From positions 3,038,001 through 3,102,000 of the forward strand of contig RQOL01000718.1 of assembly GCA_013076295.1 (NCBI GenBank): 64,000 nucleotides of DNA. Direction: 5' to 3'. Under the pieces are notes generated by a model. That model searched no databases and was not told where the DNA came from. It worked only from the letters and a program-made list of their open reading frames with translations. The translations under genes and the position numbers were made by a program. Below, piece after piece: positions 30,664-42,500 of the stretch (position 1 is the first letter of the stretch; each line of letters begins with the position of its first letter). This DNA comes from Sanderia malayensis (lineage: Eukaryota > Cnidaria > Scyphozoa > Semaeostomeae > Pelagiidae).

Positions 30664-33600
30664 ATGGACAATAAAAATGACTTGAATCGAATTGGGCTCT
30701 TCAGTGAGCTTGGATATATATCGATTGGAGATCCATATGTTATGCCGAACAGCAGTAAGTGGAATAAGGCCAATTTTCAATTATCGATTTTGAATTATGG
30801 TTATTGTTTCAAAGTGGCTCGTTGTTTTGCTGTTAAGATATTTTCATTGGTGAATTAAGTATAGTAGTTTTAGGTACTGATTTATGCAACTTCGTTTCTT
30901 GTTAGAGCCTTTTAATGTAAATGCATCAAAAGGTAAACAGATGCTTCCTGGTGGTAGCAAAACAAAGAGCGCTCTTCAAAATGGATACTTCGACAAGACA
31001 TTTGTAAGAACGCTAGAAGGTGAAGCATATTCTGATGCCGTAAAAAGAAGAAGGCAAGATCGCATCAAAGAATCAAAGAAAAACATAAGTAAAGCATTCA
31101 TGCCTAGTCATGCTGGCAAGGAACCGTGAGTTCAAGAAGCAATCTAATTTCATTATATTAGTGTCTGTACTTTATTTATTATTGTTTTGATTTTTTATAA
31201 ATATGTTTGTTTACAATTTATTTGTTCTATAGATCTGGTGCAGGCTGTCATTATGGGACATTTTCAGGTCCAATAACAGCATTTACACCGCAGACTAAAA
31301 GTAAAGCAATGTACAAATCACCAGGCAGAAATTTCATCACGAACCCATTGAAAAATGGTACAGGTTATGGTTATGTGAATGTGTTGATTGGAAAGTCTCA
31401 GACCTACTCTGAAGAACCTTATGACAGAGGAAGAGAACTCGCCAAGGTAATCATTTGTCTGATCGAACAATTAATTGCTGGTTTGGCATAGCTGATTTTG
31501 CTGTAGACAGCTTCTTTAAATTATAGTAAGTACAAGTATAAGTAAAGATGCTCTTTTGTCTATGACTCTGATTAGATGCTCTAATTTGTCACAGAAAGGT
31601 CAAGATGAAAGCAAAGGTAAAATGAAAGGTGGTGCATTCAGATTAAACTTATGCCCAAAGCAGTTCTTTGATTCAAATCCATACAAGACAGATAAACGTG
31701 AGCTCCAATTTTAACTTGTGTTATTTTTTGCAATTTACTACATCACAACGTAGATCTTTGAACGATTTACATCACTTTGATTATACCATATATGGTATTG
31801 CATCCTATGGTATCATCACGTAAAAGCGTGGTAAAATTCCAAGCAAGTGAAATAACAAACGTGAAATTCTTCGTGAAGTACATGCCACACTTCTATGAAA
31901 TTCTACAGTCACAAAAATGCTATTATTGCGAAATGCCCCGGTGAAATGCTACATTTAACGGGGAATTTCTCGGGAGTGTGGTATTGCACCCTTGGTAAAA
32001 TACCACGCGCCATTTCACGAGCACGTTATTGCTGCTATGTGTGATTTTACGCTGGATTTCTTGCGGTATTTCTCAGCGTTTTTTACCTGTGATATGGCAT
32101 CGTTTTTTATTATCATACATACTCATATTGTATATCATACACCACATTATACATGTTGATCTGATATTTGATTTGCACAGCGTTGCCACCGATAAAAGAA
32201 TCAAGCAAGGCAAAGGCGGACTTGAAGCCATTCAAACAAAGCTCTCCAGGCAAAGAGGTAAGATTCGGAGGTCTTTATTCTTTTCTCTGTTGTAATTTGC
32301 CATTTTTGTGTTGTGCGCATCCGGCAGAGAGCTGGGCATTAACAATGTCAGTCAGAGAGTGGAGCAAAATTACGTCACAGTTGCGTCGAAACAAAATGGA
32401 GAGCTGGGCATTAATCTGCTCTCCCGTGGAGTGAGAAGTATTTGTGGTAGAAAATTAGCATGACAACAAAGCTGCCTCATTGTGCCTGTTCAACCTGCTC
32501 CTGCCAGACCCAATTTTCTCTTCCGTTTGTTCCGCTTTTGCTGCAACAGAGGCCTGCTGCGCTGCCTCATCATATTTGCATTTCTCAGTCGACAATCGAG
32601 AAAAACTCTCCTCTCCTATTAGAACATTGCTTGGATATTAAACGAGGCAGAACCCAAGGGGAGAGAGAGGGAGCAGTGAGGATGGGCAACAAAATGGATT
32701 CAAGCAATTCAAGGATGTCAATGCTTGTGTGTTTTATTAAAATGTTCACTACTCGATCAGCATTTCTTTATGCTGTGGTTTGTGTTGTTGGTATAAGCGA
32801 ATCACATGCATTGCAGTCGGTCAACGTCTCAATCAAAGGCTTTGGGGTTTGCCAAGGGATGACAGAGAATTTACTGGGTAAAACTGTGGACGTATTCAAG
32901 GGTATTCCTTATGCAAAGCCGCCGATTGGTCGGCTGCGATTTCACCCACCTCAAGATGCAGACACGTGGTATGGGTTTGTGAATGCAATGGAGTTTGGAC
33001 ACCCCTGTCCGCAAATGGATACAGGCGGTGGAGGAGTGATTGGTTCAGAAGACTGTCTCACTTTGAATGTGTACAGGCCGAGTCGTCATGATGCCAGTGT
33101 GAAATTGCATCAACAACAACAACAACAACAGCAAACGAACAAGTATCTCGCTGTCATGGTGTGGATTCATGGTGGCAGCTTCATGCTCGACTCAGCGCAA
33201 TCTTACGATGGAAGAGTATTGTCAACAACTCGTGATGTCATAGTTGTGACGTTGAACTACAGGCTTGGCGTGTTGGCATTCTTCAACATGCCCAATTCCC
33301 CTGCACGTGGCAATTATGGACTGCTGGATCAAATATCGGCTCTTCGTTGGGTGCAAAGGAATATAGCCAGCTTCGGTGGGGATGCGAAGCGGGTTACGAT
33401 ATTTGGCTTGAGTGCTGGAGCGGCCAGTGTGTCACTGCATTCAATATCACCATTGGTAAGGGATAAAGGGCTGTTTCACAGAGTGATTGCTCAGAGTGGT
33501 GTAGCCACGTGTCCGTGGGCTGTCTCTCGAGTTGAAGATCATTCCAAAGCCATGTACTTTGCGAGATTAATCAATTGCAAGGATAGATCTGATGTAGTTG

Positions 33601-35020
33601 AGTGCATGCGCAGAAAGGACTGGAGAGATATCGTAAGCAAGCAAAGCAAAGTGTATATTCGACAGATCATGGGACCAGTTGTTGATGACTATTACCTCAA
33701 GGAACTTCCATCCGAGCAACAAGCGGCGGGTACTTTACAGTTTGCTAATGTTCCGCAGGTTATCGGGTTTGACATGAATGAAGGTACGGCATTCGCTGGT
33801 GATCCTAAACAACTGAGTCAAGAAACATTTAAAGACAAGGTCAAAGAGGCAATGAAGGGGTATGATTTCAATGCAAAACAGAAAACGGTATTTCTCCAGA
33901 CTGTATTACGTCATTACATCAATTCATCGCTGATTGGACAAGAGAATTTTTGGTTTGACGTGACATCACAGCTCATTGCTGATTACTGGTTCGAGAAGGA
34001 TTCGAGTGAATTTGTTGAAGCACTTGTGCGCAAGAAAAGGGACGCGTATTTTTACGTTTTCACGCATCTTCCGAAATATTTACTTCATCCGCATTGGAAG
34101 GTTGCGCATGCGCTGGAAAAGCCTTTTGTATTCGGTTCGCCTCTTCTGGGTCAACCACTCTATCTGCTTACTAATTTTACTGAACAAGACAAGACCGTTA
34201 GTCGCCAGCTTATGCAGTTGTGGACGAATTTCGCAAAGTTTGGGCGGCCTGGCAAACTTTGGCCCTCTTACACGAGCACAGAAAAGAAATACGTTGAAAT
34301 TGACACTGCTATCACTGTGAAGAAAAATGACATCCCTGAAAGACTTGCTTTCTTTTATAATTTCACCCTTGCGTTGAAACCAACAGACGATACTAAAGTG
34401 TATTCTTCAGATGTGCACCCAAGCCCTTTGAAAGGATTGCAAATGTCCCTAGTTTTATTAACATATCTCGGATTATTTACTATTGGCATGCAATAAGGGT
34501 CGACTTATATATCAGATACTTAATATGTTCAATTTTTTATTACATTTATCTTCGTTTACAATGAATTCACTGACCGCGTTTTCTGCGTGTATACATATCT
34601 TTCTTGTACCGCCCACCTTTGTCTTTGTATACTGACCGTGTTGAACTAATTTTTCATCTTTAGATTGGCGGATCAAAGGCTGGTTGCTTTGATAACTACC
34701 CATCCCATTCGAATGACCCTTACGTTGTGAGCAAGAAGCCAACGCGTGGAGCTGTGGGTACAGATGATAAGAAAATCTTCAAACCATCTCAGGGACCCAA
34801 ATCCAAGCCAACAAAATCAGTCATTAGTCAAAATGTCGAAAGGTATGAATAAAGTTATGAATTCAACATTATATACCAATCTGGCATCAATACGTGCTTT
34901 ATAATCTTTGTTTTAAATTTAAATCTTTTCAAATTTAAATTTGTTATTGATTACTATTTTTTTCTTCCCAGGCGAATTAACCGAACAAATTTCAAGCAAC
35001 AACTTCCATTGACAGTGTAA
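30664..35020 (+). CDS. CFAP96: Cilia and flagella associated protein 96 (C4orf47 homologue)
   Basis: Exons 30664-30754, 30906-31125, 31233-31446, 31595-31697, 32181-32257, 34664-34842 and 34972-35020 give 310 residues, almost the human length. Conserved blocks in order are RIGLFSELGYISIGDPYV, KGKQMLPGGSKTKS, GYFDKTFVRTLEGE, GCHYGTFSGPITAF, NPLKNGTGYGYVNVLIGK, GGAFRLNLCPKQFFDSNPY, LPPIKESSKAK with QSSPGKE, and GGSKAGCFDNYPSHSNDPYV. The last matches the family's 'GGMKAGTFDPYPSHSADPYV'. The protein is linked to the ciliary base and axoneme in other animals. The 2.4 kb intron 5 holds a complete carboxylesterase frame on the same strand. A polyadenylation signal AATAAA lies at 35030, about 10 bp after the stop. 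Confidence 0.94.
31760..32110. repeat. Repetitive stretch of 'GTGAAAT(G/T)CT / GGTAAAAT' phrases in CFAP96 intron 4
   Basis: Short phrases such as GTGAAATTCTTCGTGAAGT, GTGAAATGCTACATTT, TGGTAAAATACCACG and TTTACGCTGGATTTCTTGCGGTATTTCTC recur on both strands, with ATACCATATATGGTAT as a perfect palindrome at the left. It looks like a decayed inverted-repeat element. No exact ends are visible. Confidence 0.45.
32682..34496 (+). CDS. Secreted or membrane-anchored carboxylesterase/cholinesterase-like hydrolase, intronless, nested in a CFAP96 intron
   Basis: A single open frame encodes 604 residues from ATG 32682 (the open frame reaches 32460). An N-terminal hydrophobic segment ending GISESHA is a signal peptide. 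The alpha/beta-hydrolase family marks are FKGIPYAKPPIGRLRF, SEDCLTLNVY, MVWIHGGSFMLDS, GNYGLLDQISALRWVQRNIA and the nucleophile elbow FGLSAGAASV. The triad is complete by alignment: Ser244 (GLSAG), Glu367 (DMNEGTAF) and His476 (VAHALEKPFVFG). The C-terminus is a hydrophobic tail (GLQMSLVLLTYLGLFTIGM) with few charged residues after it, like a GPI-anchor signal. A polyglutamine run of CAA codons lies near residue 145. The acyl-pocket and choline-site residues were not checked, so acetylcholinesterase activity should not be assumed. Its lack of introns among intron-rich genes suggests a retrocopy or a naturally intronless family member. Confidence 0.93.
   Translation: MGNKMDSSNSRMSMLVCFIKMFTTRSAFLYAVVCVVGISESHALQSVNVSIKGFGVCQGMTENLLGKTVDVFKGIPYAKPPIGRLRFHPPQDADTWYGFVNAMEFGHPCPQMDTGGGGVIGSEDCLTLNVYRPSRHDASVKLHQQQQQQQQTNKYLAVMVWIHGGSFMLDSAQSYDGRVLSTTRDVIVVTLNYRLGVLAFFNMPNSPARGNYGLLDQISALRWVQRNIASFGGDAKRVTIFGLSAGAASVSLHSISPLVRDKGLFHRVIAQSGVATCPWAVSRVEDHSKAMYFARLINCKDRSDVVECMRRKDWRDIVSKQSKVYIRQIMGPVVDDYYLKELPSEQQAAGTLQFANVPQVIGFDMNEGTAFAGDPKQLSQETFKDKVKEAMKGYDFNAKQKTVFLQTVLRHYINSSLIGQENFWFDVTSQLIADYWFEKDSSEFVEALVRKKRDAYFYVFTHLPKYLLHPHWKVAHALEKPFVFGSPLLGQPLYLLTNFTEQDKTVSRQLMQLWTNFAKFGRPGKLWPSYTSTEKKYVEIDTAITVKKNDIPERLAFFYNFTLALKPTDDTKVYSSDVHPSPLKGLQMSLVLLTYLGLFTIGMQ
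33108..33137. repeat. CAA microsatellite encoding polyglutamine in the carboxylesterase
   Basis: About eight consecutive CAA/CAG codons lie in a surface-loop position between VKLH and TNKYLAVMV. Such runs vary in length between individuals. Confidence 0.8.
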
Positions 35021-38000
35021 ACAATAACAAATAAACTATTGGTTTTATTTAACATCATCGAAGTAATTTTATAGAATTCAACTTTTTTAGTTTGAACCAT
35101 TTCGTGTTCATAGTTTCATCAGTATTACATTGTGTACAACTAACAAAGTATTTGAAAATGATTAACATTATTGTATTTCTACATCGACTCTGTTTTTCTG
35201 AGAGAAATGCATCTGCTTGACTGTAAGCAAAATATCCACGGGCCCATTGCTAACAGATGTCTGAACACGTTTCGGTAGTGTATTCTTATTGTACTTTCAT
35301 CATGTTTTTCTCAAAAGGAAAATTGCCTCTTAGTATGCTTCGCGTGTATAATGATAAAGAGAATTGCTCTGATCCGTCCTGTTGATGTTAAATGCATATT
35401 GTGATAATAGGAGTTCCTTGTTTCGGGTCCTTTGAAATTGCATTGATCTGAGTAAGCTCATTTCTTAACTATATCGCATTCATTACTGACGTTATTGCAG
35501 TCATAAGAGGATCCCATAATTGGACCCAACCCCATGCTGCATGTATTCTCTTCCAGTGCACGCAAATGACAAGCAACCGTTTCTTGTCCCCCTGAAGATA
35601 TTCCTCTTTGGACTGTCTGAAAATGTGCAGCAGTGGCTTGTCAGGGGGTGTGACATTCTACAAGATATGAATCCGAGATAGGGTCCCTCGGGCACGACGA
35701 ATTGGTGACATCAACGTTTCTTGTCATTGTTATTATGGCTGCACTATATCTTAATGCTAATTAATGGTAATCAAATCAAATCCTTCTTTTGTGAGTAATT
35801 CCTGATCGTGGCATGTTCATAGTTGAAAATCATTGCTAAGCCTGGCCACAAATCACAGACTAAATTACTTTTAACAATGGTTACATCTTGATGTCGTGAT
35901 TTCTAAGTTTAATCTTTTTAGTCAGCTACAATATCATTCGCTAAACAGCTGGTATTTCTGGTCAAGAAACGCGGAGTTTCAAATTATTATGTTGCTGTCT
36001 CTTGCTTGTCAAGTTAGTTCGTTTTTCCTGTAACTAATTCAGCGAGATTTTGGTTTTTCTGTTCATGGTGGACAAGCAAGTCGAACAAAACTTATTGTAA
36101 TGGCTGAAAAAAGAACAATAAAGTTTCAAAATACGGACGACTAATAACTTCTGCGATTCGTAAGTCAAATTATTTATATTCCCCCTGCTTTGTGCATATT
36201 GAAGTCAAACCACGAGTAGTTGAAGTATATTTAGCTTATACTTCACCAAATTTCTGAAAGTATTTCGAAACACTGTGACAATGAAAGGCCTAGCCAAAAT
36301 ATTTTTGTTACAATGTTTTAATTTGCTTAAAAGTGCGAATTAAATACCGCGTTTCTTTATTTTTATGCGCTATAAAGCCCTAAAAATGTATTTTTTTATG
36401 TTTCCGATGCTTTGTTGTATAGATATTTTGCATGAAAATGAAACACAAAAACATTTGGACATTGTTTTAGAAAAAACCCGATGAGAATGTCCAAGGAAAC
36501 TCTTTGACTTTGTAATTGTTTTCAAATTTCTGCCGAAGGAAATTGGAATTGAATGATGTTAATAATAAAGTTCATGATACTTTTATAAATAGAAAATTGT
36601 TTTCGACAGTCAATTAGAGTAGAACGAAGTGTCTAGAACTTTTAATTCTAGAAATGGTGCTATAAATATAAATATAAAGCTAAGCATTAAAGTAGCGCCA
36701 TTATTTAAATTGTAAACTTCTCAACTCGTTTGGAATTTGTTCAAGTGAAATGGTGCAGGCGCTTAAAATTTTCCCAAATGACTGCTAAAAATTGTGTATT
36801 GCGATTTTGCGTGATATCAACTTCACAAGTTGAAGATAAATTTCCTTCATATATCTGTCATTTAAAATGTGCGTCATTTCATTTTGGTTGGGGCTGATTT
36901 CAAATGTAACATGTCAAGATCGGCAGTGACATTCGTTCTCTAGTGTTTTGTTGAAGATGAAAATTTTCCGATTTCTCATCGCACGAACTTGCGACAATTG
37001 TCGAAATCAGAGTAACAGGTATTTGAAATGCTTAGCGAAATAATTCTACACATCTGCTAAAAATTCTGTTTGTGATGTTCCCATGCGTCATAAACTTGTT
37101 GTTTTTGCATGCATTCATGAATATCACTTCAGTAACTGTGGCTTTTCAGTTGGCGCAGCGAGTCATGAAGATGAATGTAGCAACAAGTTTCTTCTTTTAT
37201 TACACCGTGCGAAAATAACAAAATCTCTCTCGCTAACAAGAAGTCAGAGAAGTTATTGGTCCAGGTTTCGCATTTCCATATATAAAAGCCAATATGTCAC
37301 TTTCATACGGGCCTCAGCGCAGCCTCGTTTGGGCTAGCTACTATCCATGCCTCGCTTCCATTCCAACCACCTCACATTCCTCGCAACTTCAGTTGCAAAG
37401 CTGCATTTGATTGAAAGGTGTTTTTCACTGACATTTGTTGCCATTGCGTGTTTCTGATAGGGATTTATTCGATCTTTATATGTTGCATTTTGGTCTTACG
37501 CATTAAGATATAACAGTCTACAAAACCAAAGATATCATCGAAATGATTAAAGTTTATCATCTTGCCTTTACTGTAGATTTCTTTATGCATTAATGCGATA
37601 AAGGTAATGTCATTAAGGAGATTTGCATGAGTAAAATCGACATTTATGCTACCGAGGTTCCAGCCAAATCTCCATGAAGCACCGCCCATTAGATTGGCCT
37701 ACAGTCAGATTAAGATGATTACGCACTATCCATCTTCTTATCTATCCAGTTAGAGAGCCTTAGCCTGATATCACTGCCCACTAAAGTGGCCAGTTTTATA
37801 AAAACCTTCGTCACAAGTTGCTAATTAAATGTCGATGTTTGATGTAAGCCAGCACATTTATCCATCGATCATAATACCGTGCTTGCTGTCCATGAGCTGA
37901 GAAGGAGTTATGTATAACTGGACGCAGGATTACTCTTAGGAAACATTGCTCCATCGGTCGTAATCGTCTGGTTTATTCGCCACAGGTGAGGTTTCAACTT

Positions 38001-39593
38001 TAACTTTAACTTTAATGCCAGTATTGAGCATTGCCATAGCATTTTGCTCAAGGTAATAACAAGGAAGCCAACCTGGCCACTGCAAACTGCGCAGATGGGA
38101 ACAATAAAGAGTGGGAGACTATTTTGTTTTTATTTTTAAGCCATCATATTGTGTCTGCTTGTTTTGGAGAGCATCTGAGCCAACAGTCACTCAGTTGCCC
38201 GTGAATTCGTTGAGATAAAGATGTGACTGCGGTGGAGCTATATCCGTATACAAAATTGCTCTCCTTTACCTTGAACCAAGAGCCATAACGTGAGCTGCTG
38301 TTATTGTCAACCAAAGTTGGTTGTTAGCGAGGCTATAAGGAACCTGGACTCGAGGTTGAAATGCTTTGTGAATCTCTTTGTTTGAGTTCCTTCGCAGTTA
38401 CTCCTAATTGACGAGAATAGGGATTTGTTATGTATATATTTGGATCTGTGTCTGTCGCTTCTCTATTGCTTCGTTCTCTACAACAAGGGTCGGTTAGGAG
38501 TTGCTCAGGAATCAATTCAGGCTTAAAATCGAACATTTAAGCATGTATTTGCTTGTACGTTAGGGCACAGAAAGCAAGAGCGGAAAAAATCAGGAAGGAC
38601 AATTTCTAACCCTCTTCTTTGTCTCTTTATCAAAATCAGCTGACTTGAATTATTGTTGTTTTTCTTCCCAAAAAAGGACAATTATATTCATTGCCATGGC
38701 AAAAACACGACACACTTTGTTAATTGTAAAGTGTATTGTCTTGAGAGTAAATAATGGATCATTTGTTGTGAAGAAGAAAAAAAGCAATAAAAATATTTTC
38801 ATCAATTACATATTACTTTTGAGTTGCGAATATCAAAGCATTCCGATATACATCATGCATTTTTCTTTCTACCAAACCAGGGGGTATGAAGTGAGGGATA
38901 TAAATCTTTTTCTAAATCATTTCCAGGCACGTTCATGTGATGGTATTTTGATAAATTCCAGTTTTATAATTTGAAAGTTTGAAACACTTCAGTTGATGAT
39001 ATTCAATTTTGAAATAAATTTACACTCGCTTTATGGTTGCCCTTTTCATCAATTAGACTTTTTATTCCTATATTTAATCTTTTAAGTACATTATTTTATT
39101 GGATGAAGATTTTGATCAACTAAAGACAATTGAAAGCAAATAGACACCAAGATAAATACAATAAGTTTAAATACGGTCGTGTGAAAAGTGTAAAAATGAG
39201 CACATATTGTTAGCTTTTATTTCCATTACGAAATTCAATTTGTAGTCTTGTATTTTTAATCCTGATTGGGGCCTCTTGTCAGATTAAAAATATCGTGCTG
39301 TTTGCTGATTGTTTGTTGTTTTGTTGTAGCAGAGTAAATAAAGCATTATCCATCATGATCGGTTTGTTTAACTACCTTAAAAGACGACGATATTGACTTT
39401 CTAAATGCCTCGACACAAGCCAGAACTTGCAGCAAGAACTAGATCAGTTGTAGTGGGTAATATTTCAATGCTTACAATTTCTTTTTGTAGTTTTGAAATG
39501 CTGGAAAAATAGAGTGTTGAAAGGTGAAGAACGGGGCTATTCATCTACCCCCTAAGAGATATAATTAGAAGATATTTACATTTGACTGAGACA
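35021..39593. other. 4.5 kb region with no gene I can support; upstream region of KCNQ-like gene 1
   Basis: This is the longest gene-free stretch. It is AT-rich with scattered short frames (35501-35695, 37083-37337, 37465-37689, 38645-38974) that lack splice sites, domains or coding-like composition. A TATA-like CATATATAAAAG lies near 37278, and a short tandem (AACTTT)n at about 37994-38015. It probably contains the promoter and perhaps untranslated exons of the channel gene. Confidence 0.5.
37276..37290 (+). promoter_or_regulatory. Possible TATA box upstream of KCNQ-like gene 1
   Basis: CATATATAAAAGCC is a good TATA match, but it lies 2.3 kb before the channel start codon. It would need an untranslated first exon to be the channel's promoter. 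Confidence 0.25.
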
Positions 39594-42500
39594 ATGAGCA
39601 AGCGAAACGGAGGAATAGAGTTGCGTTTGCAATACACAGCAGCGACAATTGGCCTGTTTCCCAAACAAGACGGTGATTCTCGATTGAGGAGAGAGTCTGA
39701 AGATGAAGAACTGGAAGAGAAGATTCTCAAACCATCAACTACTGAGCCTCTCAGACCAAGGATTATGCTGGGCAGTGTGACAGCAGCCACTGCGCCGCAA
39801 CATCCAGGATTTATCAACTATAAACGACAAAGGGGACAACGAACCAGGCGAATGAGGGCCGACATTTTTCACTTTCTCGAAGGCTGCCGAACGACGCCCA
39901 GCAAAATCTATCACATCGCTGTGTAAGTACAGTTTTCTCAAAAATCTCGACTTCATCACTTATGAGATTGTTAATCAGCGAACGTGTGTTGTTGTGATAA
40001 GTCAAGGGAAGCAAAACAGAACAGAGGAACCGAAACACAATGGGGATTTCGTTGAATTCCCCAAAATAAACAAAATGTGCTGTGCAAATATGGTGCTGTT
40101 CTTTTTCCTTGTTGCGTCATGATATATTTATGTTTGTGTATGCCATGGGATGGGAATGATGAAGGAAGCAAACGACATTTGTTACAAGACATGAACTAGG
40201 AAGAGACTTCCTATACTTTTGTTGCTTGCCCATCTGAACCTCGTTATTTCGCACTTTTTTAATTTGTTGCACATGTTTTGTTTATACACACACCTGGGTT
40301 GTTTCCCTTTTTGCCCCCAGCATGATACCCCCGTCTTCAATCCGGGGACAGCCAGCTTCTTTGTTTGATTCCCTACTTTCGACAACTGTACACCGCTAAA
40401 ACACGGAACGGTCATGTATTGGAAATCGGTACCTTCAAAATGGAATCATACAGTGGAACAGTGGACTGACACCAGTTCTGTATTCCAATTTTTACTCATA
40501 CATAAAAAATTTTATTCGTTAAAATTCTTCATTTGTTCATAGGTTTCTTCTGATAATGGTGAGTCTTGCATTGGCAATTGTAATAACAACAGATGACTAC
40601 AAACACAATGCGTCACTATTCTACACAATGCTAGGAACGGTAAACTCTTTTTTGCCAATCTAACACGTCAGCCAATACATGCCCAATTTCCATCCCAAAC
40701 CTATTCTTTAATGTATACATATTTATATTTATCTAAACTTTTTATCTTTGCTACCCTCTTCGTTAATTGAAACTGAGCATTTTTAATGCTACATTTCTTC
40801 GACAGAACTCTTTAACACTCCCAAGCTCTTTTCAACTCTTGACAATTAAGTCGGACATTTGTTAATTAGGGCCAATTTCTTACACCCCCTGAAGGTCCGT
40901 CTTAACAGGATTCAACTGCATAATTGCTGCGAAGCAGCCTTTACTAATCTTGAATATAGGCAGGAAAATTCGAGATTTGCCTTCTGGAGTCACGTGACCA
41001 GAACAATAATTATTGCGCAATATTTTGACAATGGCGTTTTTGCTTTTGACGTGAGTATTGTTCACAGAAAGCAAGGGAAGTCTTGCTCTGCATTGCAGCT
41101 TTTCCCTGGTTTGCTGTTAATGAAAAGCAAGAGACACCTACGATATTCATTTATTCTTAACACATTTTATATTTACTCACTAAAAATGTTTATGTTCATG
41201 TTAACTGTTTCAACTATTTTTCAAAAAATGAAATGTTTTGGTGATTATCATTTTCAAAAGATTACAACAGAACAAAAACCAAAATAGAACATCGAAAACA
41301 AATTGATGAATAGTTTAATTGACACGTTTTCTTGTTTTTGCTTCAAGAAAGGGTTCTTGCAATGCATCTTTCTTAATGGCAAGTTTGCCGCTGTTTCGCG
41401 ATTGATGGAGATCCACGTCAAGTTTGAAAGACGCTCTTCATTCATGGTACTTCGGAGATACGTCTTGACTCTCAGCAGCTGAAAGCTCGTTCGTCGTGAG
41501 CTGACGATACTGGAAGAGTCAACGCTATTTCTAGCAATTTGAAAATGTTTTCAAACTGTCCTTTAAGATCATTTTCGAAAAATTTCCGACAAAATCTTCA
41601 TTTTTCCGACAAAATGGCTCGGAAGCTCTGGTGGGGGGCGGTCGCCCCCCATGCCCCCCTGTATCTACGCCACTGGTTTAAAACCATTTTCACTGACCGA
41701 AAGCATTTAGCCACATTCAATCACATATTTGTTTATATTATCACATTTTTTTATACTCAAGAGCAGCACATATTGCATCCTGCAAGTATCTAGTATTATA
41801 TTTATTTCGTCTTCGACAGGAGTACTTGCTATTGGTGATATTTGTGGTGGAATATATGCTACGTATTTGGTCATCAACAGCCCAAGGCCACTACGGTGAC
41901 CCCTGTGGGCGAGTAAGGTACCTGTTTACACCGCACATGATTATTGGTGAGTTTCGCCCGTTATCATTAAAATTCTCAAATGAGCAATAATGGCCAACGG
42001 CTACTATAAAACATCGTCTTTATTTGATTATAGACTTGGTGGTAATTTGCTGTTCTATTGGTTTGATTCTGGCCAAGCATCAAGATATAGACACAAAAAC
42101 GGAAAGGTATTTTATTATAACTTTTCCTACTTTTCCTACTTTTCCTACTTTTCCTACTTTTCCTAATAAAATTACGAGGTGGTCATCATCAGTTCCCAAT
42201 ATTTACTACAATAATAATACAAATCGTTTCAGTTTGAAATATTTGTTTTCAATTCTTTTCCAAGATTGCTGCATATTCTTCTTCTAATACGAATATTACG
42301 GAATGATAGACAGAGAGGGGCATTTTCGTTATTTCACAAAGTTATTATGAAACACAAGAGGGTAAGTCTTCAATGGTTCAACCGCGTTAATCTTTATTCG
42401 TATTTATTTTTATGACTTTGTCTAGTTGTAATTTTTATTTATCTCTTGCTATAAACTTTTTTTTTTCAGGAATTAATCACTTGTTGGTACATGAGTTTCA

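Noticed and set aside
32460..32681. N-terminal extension of the carboxylesterase
   Set aside because: The extra 74 residues are proline/cysteine-rich and would bury the signal peptide; the ATG at 32682 fits a secreted enzyme better.
38645..38974. 109-codon frame before the channel genes
   Set aside because: Low-complexity, lysine/isoleucine-rich translation in an AT-rich region, with no splice or domain support.
40859..41287. 142-codon frame in intron 2 of KCNQ-like gene 1
   Set aside because: No recognised domain, and the opposite strand is also open. It lies beside the transposase relic and may be transposon-derived non-coding DNA.
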